Below are positions 12,520 through 19,880 of a stretch of DNA of 64,000 nt, piece by piece; position 1 is the first letter of the stretch, and each line of letters opens with the position of its first letter. A program made the position numbers and the translations under genes. Source of the stretch: a virus; the IMG/VR virus record IMGVR_UViG_3300046318_000171, positions 1 to 64,000 of that record; one strand, 5' to 3'. The notes beneath the pieces were generated by a model, which was not told the DNA's origin, ran no database searches, and worked only from the letters and a program-made list of their open reading frames with translations.

Positions 12520-13176
12520 TTACTTTCTTTTTGGTGGCTTTCCGCCCTTAGAAGGGTTGACTCCCTTGCCTTTTGACAACGCTCTGGAGGTTGCGCTTCG
12601 AGGGTTAAGCTGGGATTTACTTTGCGCAGACTTAGTGACTCCATAAATCTTTTTGCCGTATGGGTCAAGGGTGGCTCGACGAGACTTATACCTAAACTGG
12701 TTGGTACGAGCCATGAGCTGGAGCTGGGATAAGAAGTCGTCGCTAATTCCGCTTAGGTCTGCTAGCCCCTGTGGTTTGGACAAGAACTGCCTATTAATGA
12801 ATGGGTTACCTTTAGAGATAGATGCGTGAAACTTAATCCACTCGTCTTTGGTTACGTCGTAGTAGTTCCACAAAGTTCCATCTCGGAACATGACGGTCAG
12901 AACTTGTCTAGCGTTGTCGTAACCAGCGGCTACTGTGCGAGGCTTCTTGAAGTTGGTAGAAGACGTAGGTACGTCAGTTAGTCGAGCCGGAGCCCTGTCG
13001 TCAATGTCCTCCGCACCTTGTTGCTGCGGTTCCTCGTAGTCATCTTCGCTGTACGGGTCATAAGTTACGCCGTCTAAGTCGGCAGACTGCGCAAACTGTT
13101 GAGAGTTAAAGATGGTCTGTAGACGCACTAGCTCTGCGCTGTCGTATCCGACAGGTGGCTGCTTTGGGTCTGCCAT
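12520..13176 (-). CDS. KTSC-domain protein
   Basis: 218 residues. The centre (about 85-145) matches the KTSC domain pattern: a Ser/Thr entry, YDNARQVLTVMFRDGTLWNY, then YDV, a W-x-x-F-type helix and the terminal SKGNPFINRQF. KTSC domains occur in many phage and bacterial proteins, sometimes fused to nucleases, and are thought to bind nucleic acid. The C-terminal 50 residues are strongly basic and disordered. The second of two adjacent ATGs is preferred because AAGGAG then lies four bases upstream. Confidence 0.8.
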   Translation of the reverse strand: MADPKQPPVGYDSAELVRLQTIFNSQQFAQSADLDGVTYDPYSEDDYEEPQQQGAEDIDDRAPARLTDVPTSSTNFKKPRTVAAGYDNARQVLTVMFRDGTLWNYYDVTKDEWIKFHASISKGNPFINRQFLSKPQGLADLSGISDDFLSQLQLMARTNQFRYKSRRATLDPYGKKIYGVTKSAQSKSQLNPRSATSRALSKGKGVNPSKGGKPPKRK

Positions 13177-13183
13177 CATACTC

Positions 13184-13232
13184 CTTAAATAAAATAAACC
13201 GTGCTACCAGTTTATCGGCAGCACGGTTTATT
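13184..13232 (-). terminator. Intrinsic terminator after the PASTA-like virion gene
   Basis: A 13-bp perfect stem (13193-13205 with 13220-13232) is followed leftward by TTTTATTT. It isolates the 227-aa gene from the terminase group. Confidence 0.85.
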
Positions 13233-13243
13233 TATGGGGCTAA

Positions 13244-13927
13244 TTAGCTAGCAGCAGCATAAGCAACAATGCTGATTGCGTCACCAACAGACTTCTCGTC
13301 AGCGCCTGCGGCAACTGACTGGGTCTTGATGGTTCCAGCAACACCGGTCAACGAACCGGTTGAGTTGATGCCAGTGGTGTCTGCTACGGTGAAGCCAGTA
13401 CCCGATACGGTTACGTTACCTGAAGTGGCAGCGGTTACGGTCCAAGTGCCAACTGCGTAAGCAGGTACTGCAACAGGGGACGAGCCAGCAGCGGTTCCAA
13501 GGGCGATTGCCAACTTAGTACCTACTGGGTAAGCGGTGCTTGCTGAGGTGGTGTAAACAACTGCGCTAGTTGCGCTAGTTGCGTTGAATCGGGTGATGTC
13601 CTTAGCAGCGTTAGTTGCTGCAGTACCAACAGTAACAACAAGACCTGCATCCTCAAGGATGTCGGTTGCGTTAGCGGTGGTCTGGCCGATTACTGAAGGA
13701 ACTACGATGAAGCCAGCGCCTTCTGCACCCTCAGTGTTAGGGGTGTAAAGTGGGTAGCCGTTCCAGCCTTCGTAAGCGATTGAGTGGTTGTCAAGAGTAG
13801 CGTCAAGAAGCTCGCCGCCGTTCTCTTCACGAACGTCGTTTGGCTGTAGTGGGAAGTTACCCCATACAAAGTCAACAGCGACGTTACCTGCGGTGTCGAG
13901 CAGGTTTCCGTTTTCATTAGTTGCCAT
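13244..13927 (-). CDS. Virion protein with PASTA-like domain
   Basis: 227 residues. Residues about 75-105 (VVPSVIGQTTANATDILEDA followed by GLVV) fit the PASTA domain pattern of a Pro, a Gly-Q/K turn, then an Ala/Leu helix leading into GL. The rest is Ala/Thr/Ser/Val-rich beta sequence typical of decoration or fibre proteins. It is bracketed by a hairpin upstream and a strong terminator downstream, as for an abundant structural protein. PASTA domains bind peptidoglycan or muropeptides in kinases and PBPs; a role in contacting the cell wall is inferred. Confidence 0.7.
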   Translation of the reverse strand: MATNENGNLLDTAGNVAVDFVWGNFPLQPNDVREENGGELLDATLDNHSIAYEGWNGYPLYTPNTEGAEGAGFIVVPSVIGQTTANATDILEDAGLVVTVGTAATNAAKDITRFNATSATSAVVYTTSASTAYPVGTKLAIALGTAAGSSPVAVPAYAVGTWTVTAATSGNVTVSGTGFTVADTTGINSTGSLTGVAGTIKTQSVAAGADEKSVGDAISIVAYAAAS

Positions 13928-13959
13928 TATTTTTCTTTCTCTAGAGAGTTATTTGGTTC

Positions 13960-13978
13960 TTTCCCGTGCACGGGGAAA
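13960..13978. other. Palindromic hairpin before the PASTA-like gene
   Basis: TTTCCCG, loop TGCA, then CGGG(G)AAA. It lies in the 50-base gap upstream of the virion gene. With no T-run on either strand, an mRNA 5'-end stabiliser or operator is more likely than a terminator. Confidence 0.4.
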
Positions 13979-13979
13979 C

Positions 13980-14216
13980 TTATTCTTCGTCTTCACAATC
14001 ATGTGAATCTAGTTCATTTTCGTAAAGAACGTCACCACAGAATCTGCAACGGAAAAACCGCACATCGTCTAGGGCCTCGTGTAGCGAGTCCGATTCGTAA
14101 TCCTCATACTCTATGTTAGCAGCATGATAAAGCTCTGGTGGAAACGGTCCATGAGCACGATAAGGTCCTCTTGGAACATCGTGTCCTTGAACAGCAAATT
14201 TCCTGATGATAGGCAT
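13980..14216 (-). CDS. Small C2HC zinc-binding protein
   Basis: 78 residues. The C-terminus carries CRFCGDVLYENELDSHDC, a Cys-x2-Cys ... His-x-Cys arrangement that should bind one zinc ion. The N-terminal part is Pro-rich. It is coupled by TAATG to the gene upstream, another small Cys protein. Function unknown. Confidence 0.7.
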   Translation of the reverse strand: MPIIRKFAVQGHDVPRGPYRAHGPFPPELYHAANIEYEDYESDSLHEALDDVRFFRCRFCGDVLYENELDSHDCEDEE

Positions 14217-14470
14217 TATTCGCCTACAGCAGGTTCCGTAACCTCTTCCACAACAGGTTCTTCGGTCTTCTTCTTCGAAGACTTAGGGGCTACTGCCTCA
14301 AGTGCTTCCGCCTTCAAAGTTTCAAACTCTGCAGTGGTCTTTAGAAGACCAGACTTTTGCAACTTGTTTAGAAACACAGGAAGGTGGTACTGGCAGTAAG
14401 GGATGTTGAATGAGTCTGTTACTTCGTAAACGTATAGTGCATCTGATGTGCAGTTAGCGCATTTTGACAT
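14216..14470 (-). CDS. Small zinc-binding protein with acidic tail
   Basis: 84 residues: CANC near the N-terminus and YCQYH around residue 26 form a likely zinc site. A helical middle and a Lys then Glu-rich tail (KKKTEEPVVEEVTEP) follow. Similar small zinc proteins are common in actinophages without known roles. Confidence 0.7.
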   Translation of the reverse strand: MSKCANCTSDALYVYEVTDSFNIPYCQYHLPVFLNKLQKSGLLKTTAEFETLKAEALEAVAPKSSKKKTEEPVVEEVTEPAVGE

Positions 14471-14472
14471 TT

Positions 14473-15132
14473 TTACTTTGCTCCTTTTGGCGCTGCTGGC
14501 TTCTTAGAAGATGCTGGCTTTGGCTTAGCTGGTTTGGCTGGTTTAGCCGGTTTAGCAGCGGCAGCTTGATTAGCAGCTGCAGTTGCACTCTTCTTAGTAG
14601 CGTTTGCTCGAGTCACTCGGCGTAGAGTGCCCGCAGAACGGGTTGAGTTACCCGCCCAAGGAGCACTGCCGGTGTTTGCTCCTGCCTTTTTGCGCTCAGC
14701 AAACGTGCTCATCTTGCCTGCCCCAGTCACACGTGAAGTAGGTAGTGCTTCTGGAGCAGCAACAACAGGTTTACGCCCTTTGCTGGTTCCGTACTCTACA
14801 CTAGTAGGTGTAGCACTTATAGTCATGTTCTGTCCACGAGCGTGTGCTTTTGCTCCTAAAGAGTCTGCGTGACTCATCATTTGAATAGCACTTTCAGTAC
14901 CTAGCTGATGCATACGGGCTTCGTGCTCGTGACCCATACTCAATGTGTGAATGTCATGAGCACGGTCTAGCTCTGCCTCACTAGCGAGGTGAGCCAATCC
15001 AGCTTGGTGTTTTTTAACACTGGACACTGCTTGCACGCCGTCAGAGATGGCTGTGCCGACATCCGCCATTGCCTTAGCGACAGTGCCGCCTACGGTGCCG
15101 CCGTTGCCTAGCTTGTAAGGTTGTTTACTCAT
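14473..15132 (-). CDS. Basic Ala/Lys/Pro-rich protein
   Basis: 219 residues. A helical N-terminal half rich in His and Ala is followed by a disordered C-terminus with AKPAKPAKPAKPKPASSKKP, resembling histone H1-like tails. Such tails bind DNA non-specifically. It lies in the lysis/virion segment, so a DNA-condensing or internal head protein is possible. The stop of the next gene overlaps its start (ATGA). Confidence 0.7.
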   Translation of the reverse strand: MSKQPYKLGNGGTVGGTVAKAMADVGTAISDGVQAVSSVKKHQAGLAHLASEAELDRAHDIHTLSMGHEHEARMHQLGTESAIQMMSHADSLGAKAHARGQNMTISATPTSVEYGTSKGRKPVVAAPEALPTSRVTGAGKMSTFAERKKAGANTGSAPWAGNSTRSAGTLRRVTRANATKKSATAAANQAAAAKPAKPAKPAKPKPASSKKPAAPKGAK

Positions 15133-15494
15133 GAGTCTAATTTATCCTCTACTGTGCCTAGTCTGCTGTCTAAACTCTTAAACATTTGATTGCCGTCTTC
15201 TAGGCGAGCGTCAATCTCGTTTAACTTTTTTTCTACTCTTTTTAGCGAATCTTTCATAGAAGAACCGCCATTGTGCTTAAGTTCACCGTCAATACGGTTT
15301 AGGCGCTCCATAACACCAGGAACCTTAGCTCGACCTGGAGCCTCTTCCTCACCTTCCCAGTCACGAACAAACTTGTCCAAAGAGTTGAGAAGGTTTTGGG
15401 TCTTTCGGATGATTGGTCTGGTAAGTTTCCAGATAACGCCCACAGCGCCTCCCACGGCAATAATAGTGGTCGCCCACATAGTAACTTCGTTCAC
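15129..15494 (-). CDS. Holin-like membrane protein (DUF2746-like)
   Basis: 121 residues from a GTG start with GGAG eight bases upstream. One transmembrane helix lies at the N-terminus (MWATTIIAVGGAVGVIWKL), followed by a cytoplasmic coiled coil of heptads (MERLNRIDGEL, LKRVEKKLNEIDARL, LDSRLGTVEDKLD). This architecture fits the DUF2746 family, commonly found beside lysins in actinophages. A longer frame opening at 15569 exists, but its extra 25 residues are not needed and would overlap the small gene upstream. A partner of the other holin-like gene is inferred. Confidence 0.7.
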   Translation of the reverse strand: MNEVTMWATTIIAVGGAVGVIWKLTRPIIRKTQNLLNSLDKFVRDWEGEEEAPGRAKVPGVMERLNRIDGELKHNGGSSMKDSLKRVEKKLNEIDARLEDGNQMFKSLDSRLGTVEDKLDS

Positions 15495-15498
15495 CGGG

Positions 15499-15684
15499 TT
15501 ATCTCCGACCAACTCGGTTACCGCCACCGAATCCCTCTGAGTTTTGTCGCCCTCGTCTAGCCCAAGCAAACGCTGTTTGCCTGTTAGTTGGAGACCTATC
15601 TTCTGCTCTCATAACCTGGGTAAACTCCGACCCCAAACTAACCTTTTTACGGTTGTTTGGGGTCAGGAGCGTACGTTTCATCAT
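15499..15684 (-). CDS. Possible small basic protein (doubtful)
   Basis: 61 residues, Arg/Asn/Gly-rich with no recognisable fold. It starts at an ATG overlapping the stop of the holin-like gene (TAATG) and ends 4 bases before the GTG of the next gene, so it fills the gap exactly. It contains a strong hairpin. It could instead be an untranslated spacer whose structure controls the downstream gene. Confidence 0.4.
   Translation of the reverse strand: MMKRTLLTPNNRKKVSLGSEFTQVMRAEDRSPTNRQTAFAWARRGRQNSEGFGGGNRVGRR
15629..15664. other. Strong hairpin inside the lysis cassette
   Basis: GACCCCAAAC pairs perfectly with GTTTGGGGTC, with AACC/GGTT pairing further inside. No T-run follows. It lies between the two holin-like genes and could tune their relative translation. 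Confidence 0.5.
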
Positions 15685-16076
15685 TACTTAGCGTCTTCTC
15701 CAGGAGCGACAGATGCGTCATCATCGTCGTCGTCTTCGTTCAAGTCGTCGTCTGAATCCCAGTTGACGTCGTCGAAATCGAAGTTTCCGTCTTCTTTAAC
15801 TTTCAGTGCTGCTTCTAGGTTTTCGTTACCCTCAGCGGCCTTGGCAACCGCTGCACGGAAAGCGTTAGCGATGTCCTGAGGGTTCAAAGTTCCTGACCAA
15901 GCAAGGGTCACACCAATGGTGGTAAGAACAACAGCGAAAGCTGAACCCACACCAATAAGCGAACCAAGTACCCAGTCACCGTCGGTAGCGATTGCGCCAA
16001 CACCAGTGCCAGCAAAGAAGGTTGCAAATAGCAAACCAATTGCTCTGGCAACAATTTGTTTAATAAGGTCTTTCAT
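15684..16076 (-). CDS. Putative holin
   Basis: 130 residues with two hydrophobic helices (about 10-31, ARAIGLLFATFFAGTGVGAI, and 36-60) and a long, extremely acidic cytoplasmic tail ending in a run of Asp. Two-helix proteins adjoining an endolysin are typical class II holins, which release or activate the lysin at the membrane. It directly follows the M23 peptidase with a TAATG overlap. Confidence 0.65.
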   Translation of the reverse strand: MKDLIKQIVARAIGLLFATFFAGTGVGAIATDGDWVLGSLIGVGSAFAVVLTTIGVTLAWSGTLNPQDIANAFRAAVAKAAEGNENLEAALKVKEDGNFDFDDVNWDSDDDLNEDDDDDDASVAPGEDAK

Positions 16077-16558
16077 TATTTAGTTCCTTCTGCAGCTACT
16101 GCTGCTGGAGTAGAGTTCTTGTTAGTCAGCTTGACAAGGTCAACCTTGTCAGCAGTCACACCGAATACACCCTTTACCTTGCGGCTGGCTGTGGCATGAA
16201 GGTGATTTCCAGATGAGGCGGTGCCCGTTGTTCCTACAAGGCCGATAGTTTCGCCAACCTTGATTGGGTCACCAACCTTTAGGGTAGGAGCCTTCTGTAG
16301 GTGGCAGTACCCGATGTACCAGATGTTGCCTTCTTTGTCCGCAACTGACTGAACGATTACGTGACCTAGAATCTTTGACTCACCAACAAACTTGATTCGA
16401 CCGTTACCAACGGCTGGAATCTTGGTTCCACCAGGCATAGCCCAGTCAGTACCAGAGTGTGGCTGCATCTTGTTCTTCTTGCGAAATGCACTCATTTCAC
16501 CGTAGTGCTCGGTTACCTTCTTTTCAGAGAATGGTAGTTTCCATGGAGTAAAAGCCAT
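16076..16558 (-). CDS. M23-family peptidoglycan endopeptidase (endolysin or tail lysin)
   Basis: 160 residues, essentially one M23 (lysostaphin/LytM) domain. The zinc site is complete: H34 and D38 in HSGTDWAMP, and H121 in the HLH motif (119-121), with catalytic-site H86 in YCHLQ. It hydrolyses peptide bonds in peptidoglycan cross-bridges. There is no signal peptide, so export through the adjacent holin is expected. No cell-wall-binding domain is attached, unusual for an endolysin, which leaves a virion-associated lysin as an alternative. Confidence 0.85.
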   Translation of the reverse strand: MAFTPWKLPFSEKKVTEHYGEMSAFRKKNKMQPHSGTDWAMPGGTKIPAVGNGRIKFVGESKILGHVIVQSVADKEGNIWYIGYCHLQKAPTLKVGDPIKVGETIGLVGTTGTASSGNHLHATASRKVKGVFGVTADKVDLVKLTNKNSTPAAVAAEGTK

Positions 16559-16590
16559 GTTGTTCCTTTCGGGTATTTATCTATTGTCGG

Positions 16591-16818
16591 TTATTGTGCC
16601 AAATTTAACTGCGCTAATTCCTTAGCAAGTTCTGCTTTAGCGAATGCACGTCGATACGCCCTCATGAATCCCTGCTGAAATGCTTGGAATTCCTGGCGAG
16701 TCCACGTCTTGTCTTCGTAGTATGCGATTGCTTCCTCGAATGCAAGTTTTTGAATGTCTTTGTATTTAGGAGTGTGGTAATACATCCAGTACCTAGTCCA
16801 ATAAGTGAGCCAAGACAT
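16591..16818 (-). CDS. Small aromatic-rich protein
   Basis: 75 residues. The first 20 are very rich in Trp and Tyr (WLTYWTRYWMYYHTP) and may lie at the membrane surface; the rest is a charged helix ending in Ala/Leu. No family. It lies just upstream of the lysin. Confidence 0.6.
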   Translation of the reverse strand: MSWLTYWTRYWMYYHTPKYKDIQKLAFEEAIAYYEDKTWTRQEFQAFQQGFMRAYRRAFAKAELAKELAQLNLAQ

Positions 16819-16824
16819 AAGGCA

Positions 16825-16992
16825 TCACTCTTTCGGATTGCGTAGACGGTAGGTTACCGACCACAGGGCTAGGGTTCCGATAATGCAATAGCCCACGATG
16901 GTCTTCGCAGACCCTTCGAGAACTACCCATGCAACGAACATACCGAGCAAGGTCCACACCTGGCCCAGTAGGTCATTTATGAATTTCTTCAT
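16825..16992 (-). CDS. Small two-helix membrane protein
   Basis: 55 residues with two hydrophobic segments (LLGQVWTLLGMFVAWVVL and IVGYCIIGTLALWSV) flanked by basic ends. The ATG overlaps the stop of the secreted protein gene (ATGA). Its size and location in the lysis region make it another holin or spanin-like candidate. Confidence 0.7.
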   Translation of the reverse strand: MKKFINDLLGQVWTLLGMFVAWVVLEGSAKTIVGYCIIGTLALWSVTYRLRNPKE

Positions 16993-18401
16993 TGTTCTTT
17001 CCTTCTGATAGTTGATTCTGCTGAAACTGCTCCGCCACCAGACGAGCCACCTGTAGTTCCTCCAGATGTTGGTGCTGCTGCCACGGCAGCGGCTGCTGTA
17101 GCCGCTCCTACGGTTGCTTGAACTGCTGCGCCTGTTGCAATAACAGACGCAATAACGGTCTTCTCAGCCTCTTCACGGACCGCAGGGGCCATGTCAGCAC
17201 CGACGTTTCCAAGGGCGTTGAAAGACTCAAGCACAGCGGTGGCTACTGCTCCAACCACAGGGACAGCGGCAAGTTCTTCTGAGACCTCCGGGTCATCCGC
17301 TACTGCGGCTACTGCCAAGGCTTCAAGGGCCTGCTCGTATTCTGGAGAGCCCTGCTCTGTGTTAGCCAAGACCTCTTCAGCCGCAGATACAAGTTCTTCA
17401 ATTTCAGTATCAGTTAGTTCTTCCGGCTTAACCGCAGTCAAGTCCTCGATTAGGGCAACGGATTCTTCGGTGGGATTGCTCGGCTCTGGTTCTGGTGTCG
17501 GTTCGGGCTCAGGTGCTGTTGGCTCTTCAACAGGCTCCTCGGACGGCGAAGGCGCTGGACTTGGTTCAGGTGTGACACTGGGTTCAGGCTCTGGCGTCGG
17601 GTCAACTGTTGGCTCCTCCGTAGGTGTAGGTGTTGGCTCAGGAGTAGGCTCAGGAGTTGGAACCACAACAGGCGGCACTACAGGCTCCGGTGTTTGTGTT
17701 GGGACAGGTGTAGGAGTTGGAGTTGGCTCAACTACAGGAGTGGCTTGAAGAGGAACAATGCCCCAAGTAAAACGGGTCACCTTGACCACGCCGCCACAAG
17801 GGTCGCCAAATGTCCCGTTATCTAGGGGGATAGTGGCCGTGGTCTGACCGAGCATGTAGGTGCCCATAATTTCAGACACATCAAGGCCACAGTTCCAGTC
17901 GGTTGGGGAGCCGTACCAGCCACGGACGTAAGCAAACTCCCAGCCTTCAGGTGCGGTCAGAGTGACAGACTCGCCTTCCCAGTTCTCCTGTGCCCACCAG
18001 TTTGGCTCAGGTACAACTAGCGGAGTAGAACTGACTTCCATGATTGGGCCATAGTTGCCGCTCCAGTAGCCGTTATCGATGCCCTCTAGCTTTAGAGTCT
18101 GGGTGCCAGTAATCTCAAACGTGTATGTACGGGCTGCGTGCTTCTCGGTTACTTCAATAACCTGGGAGCCTAGGGTAATTCGGTAGGAGTCAATGACCTC
18201 ACCGTCAAATCCGATTTTGTTCGTGATGTCGTTAGTAACGACTACCGTTACTATTTCGTCGGTAAACGTGAAGTTGTGTTCAGTCCAGTAGTAAGTGAAC
18301 TGAATAGTTGTACTTGCGTACGCTGGTGTGGCGAATAGGAGCGGTCCAAAAACAACAGTTAGTATTCCAAATGATGCTGCGAGTTTACGCAGTCGATTCA
18401 T
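16989..18401 (-). CDS. Secreted proline-rich protein
   Basis: 470 residues with a clear Sec signal peptide (basic start, hydrophobic ILTVVFGPLLFATPAYA, cleavage after AYA). The exported N-terminal domain (about 30-220) is beta-rich with many Trp. Then comes a roughly 100-residue Pro/Thr/Glu linker of PTPEPTPEPT type, an acidic helical domain, and an Ala/Gly-rich C-terminus without an LPXTG anchor. Such linkers span or bind the wall in actinobacterial surface proteins. Presence beside lysis genes suggests a late secreted protein, perhaps altering the infected cell surface. The AGGAG site is good. Confidence 0.75.
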   Translation of the reverse strand: MNRLRKLAASFGILTVVFGPLLFATPAYASTTIQFTYYWTEHNFTFTDEIVTVVVTNDITNKIGFDGEVIDSYRITLGSQVIEVTEKHAARTYTFEITGTQTLKLEGIDNGYWSGNYGPIMEVSSTPLVVPEPNWWAQENWEGESVTLTAPEGWEFAYVRGWYGSPTDWNCGLDVSEIMGTYMLGQTTATIPLDNGTFGDPCGGVVKVTRFTWGIVPLQATPVVEPTPTPTPVPTQTPEPVVPPVVVPTPEPTPEPTPTPTEEPTVDPTPEPEPSVTPEPSPAPSPSEEPVEEPTAPEPEPTPEPEPSNPTEESVALIEDLTAVKPEELTDTEIEELVSAAEEVLANTEQGSPEYEQALEALAVAAVADDPEVSEELAAVPVVGAVATAVLESFNALGNVGADMAPAVREEAEKTVIASVIATGAAVQATVGAATAAAAVAAAPTSGGTTGGSSGGGAVSAESTIRRKEQ

Positions 18402-18513
18402 TGTCTCCTAAGTTAACCAGGGGGCACTGGTCACCTCTGCCAGCACCCCCTGTCTCGTTACCTTGTCGGGGTTTCCTTCCACTTGCACGTGGCAGGTCTG
18501 TGAGTGTAAAATA

Positions 18514-18530
18514 ATCTTATGATAAGATTT
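18514..18530. promoter_or_regulatory. Perfect inverted repeat (operator-like)
   Basis: AATCTTAT, one base, ATAAGATT. The 8-1-8 perfect palindrome lies in a gap of about 270 bases between leftward genes and covers the ATG of a possible rightward ORF. It is suited to binding a dimeric regulator. Confidence 0.45.
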
Positions 18531-18680
18531 CTCCTACTCTGCTGGCTGGTGCTGTGCACCCTTTTTATGACTTTTCTTTTTTTGCTGTCTTACGGCTCAA
18601 AAGATAAGTTCGCTAAAAAACTTCGTTTATTCGGTTATAGCGCAACCATTGCTGGTTGGGTGTACTTCCTTCTTAGCTAG
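18519..18680 (+). CDS. Possible rightward small membrane protein
   Basis: 53 residues: a long hydrophobic helix (FLLLCWLVLCTLFMTFLFLL), a basic turn (KDKFAKKLR), then a second hydrophobic helix ending in SYFLLS-like sequence. The hydrophobic-basic-hydrophobic pattern looks like a real holin-type protein. However, it has no good ribosome site, runs against all neighbours and overlaps the end of the next leftward gene by 8 bases. The gap contains nothing else recognisable. Confidence 0.35.
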   Translation: MIRFLLLCWLVLCTLFMTFLFLLSYGSKDKFAKKLRLFGYSATIAGWVYFLLS

Positions 18681-18990
18681 CGGCTGTGCCGCCAACGCTT
18701 GACCCAGTTGGTGCGCCATCTAGACCAGCATCAATTGCTGTCTGTGAACCGTAGTATTGTCCTGATTGAGCTGCGCTCAAGTTTGACCCCGTGTCTGTTG
18801 CTTTAGGGTCTAGTTCGGTAAGTCCTCCAGTTACATTAGGGTAACCGTCCCAATACCAGCCAAGGCCTCCGCCTCCGTAGGTTACCCCACTGACTTGTGC
18901 CAAGCCTTGGTCTAAATACTGTCCTACGCCCCTACGAGGGCCACCAAACATCCCGGTAGCCTTATCGTTTAGTTGACGCTGCTGCTGCAT
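18673..18990 (-). CDS. Gly-rich hypothetical protein
   Basis: 105 residues, Gly/Gln/Tyr-rich and probably disordered (VTYGGGGLGWYWDGYPNVTG). It resembles the small virion-associated proteins found elsewhere in the window. Coupled to the next gene by TAATG. Confidence 0.65.
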   Translation of the reverse strand: MQQQRQLNDKATGMFGGPRRGVGQYLDQGLAQVSGVTYGGGGLGWYWDGYPNVTGGLTELDPKATDTGSNLSAAQSGQYYGSQTAIDAGLDGAPTGSSVGGTAAS

Positions 18991-19178
18991 TACTGGTGCC
19001 CCGTGTATTCAACTTCAGAAGCAGACGCTTCCTTCTCTGGGCCCATGCCCTCAAACTTGTTTGTTTGGCTACCAGGGCCGTCAAACTTGCGGTCATACGA
19101 CATAGCGATACCCTCGTCACCTAGCGCACCGTATGTGTGCGGGGTGAAGTTCTCAAACTGGTGACTTAACATACTCAT
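18990..19178 (-). CDS. Hypothetical protein
   Basis: 62 residues, polar, with no hydrophobic segment or motif (contains FTPHTYGALGDEGIAMSYDR). Starts just after the terminator of the NlpC/P60 gene and lacks a clear Shine-Dalgarno, so its expression is uncertain. Confidence 0.6.
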   Translation of the reverse strand: MSMLSHQFENFTPHTYGALGDEGIAMSYDRKFDGPGSQTNKFEGMGPEKEASASEVEYTGHQ

Positions 19179-19184
19179 AGAATA

Positions 19185-19211
19185 GCAAAAGGGGTCCCTT
19201 TCGGGACCCCT
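19185..19211 (-). terminator. Intrinsic terminator of the NlpC/P60 gene
   Basis: Perfect stem GGGGTCCC, GAAA loop, GGGACCCC, followed leftward by TTTTGCT. Immediately downstream of the lipoprotein gene stop. Confidence 0.85.
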
Positions 19212-19216
19212 AATGT

Positions 19217-19753
19217 TTAGAGAGTTTCTATTAATCGCACAAACTTAACTGTGCTTCCTTTGAACGATGGGGAATCCAACGAGATAATCTGCGTCGTAGT
19301 TCCCTTACGGAATCCTGCATGAATTGCTTTTCCATCACCGATGTAAATTCCTGCGTGGTAGTAAGACTTGGAGCCTTTGTAGCCCCATACCACGATGTCT
19401 CCAACCTTCGGGTCTTTTACACCCTCGGTTAGGTGACCCAGCTTGTTAGCTGAGTGCGGTACTTCAATTCTTAACTGCTGATAAGCCCAGTAGACAAGAC
19501 CGGAACAGTCCCACCCACTAGGTGTTGCACCAGAGAACACGTACCATGTTTTGCCAATACGCTTTTCTAGTTTGTTTACTACTGACTGAACTCTCTGTCC
19601 TTCAGCCATCAAAGTGACTTTGTCCATTAGTTCAGGTGCAGGTTTCACAACCTGCTTAACGGCTACTGCACTAGCCTCTGCCGACATCCCGACACTTGCG
19701 GAACATCCTGTCATTACTAGTGCAATAACACTAACTGCAATGAGCTTTTTCAT
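19217..19753 (-). CDS. NlpC/P60-family lipoprotein peptidase
   Basis: 178 residues. The N-terminus is a lipoprotein signal ending in a lipobox (LVMTGC, lipidated C17). The C-terminal NlpC/P60 domain has catalytic Cys83 in WDCSGLVYWAY, His133 in YHAGIYIGDG and His145. The family cleaves peptide stems of peptidoglycan. It has its own terminators on both sides, so it is a monocistronic unit. As a lipid-anchored exported enzyme it is unlikely to be the main endolysin. Surface remodelling or superinfection exclusion is inferred, with wall digestion at lysis as the alternative. Confidence 0.85.
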   Translation of the reverse strand: MKKLIAVSVIALVMTGCSASVGMSAEASAVAVKQVVKPAPELMDKVTLMAEGQRVQSVVNKLEKRIGKTWYVFSGATPSGWDCSGLVYWAYQQLRIEVPHSANKLGHLTEGVKDPKVGDIVVWGYKGSKSYYHAGIYIGDGKAIHAGFRKGTTTQIISLDSPSFKGSTVKFVRLIETL

Positions 19754-19829
19754 TAGGCGACCTACCTTTCACTGTTGTTTAGTTCTTGGTCGTTTCTTGT
19801 ACGAGCTTTTTCGCACCACTATTCAGTTG

Positions 19830-19861
19830 TAAAGAAAACCCTAGCACAGATGCGCTAGGGT
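19830..19861 (-). terminator. Intrinsic terminator after the FmdB-like gene
   Basis: Stem ACCCTAGC with GCTAGGGT, followed leftward by TTTTCTTT. Ends the thioredoxin and zinc-ribbon unit. Confidence 0.85.
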
Positions 19862-19880
19862 CACAAGATGCTAACTTGAG

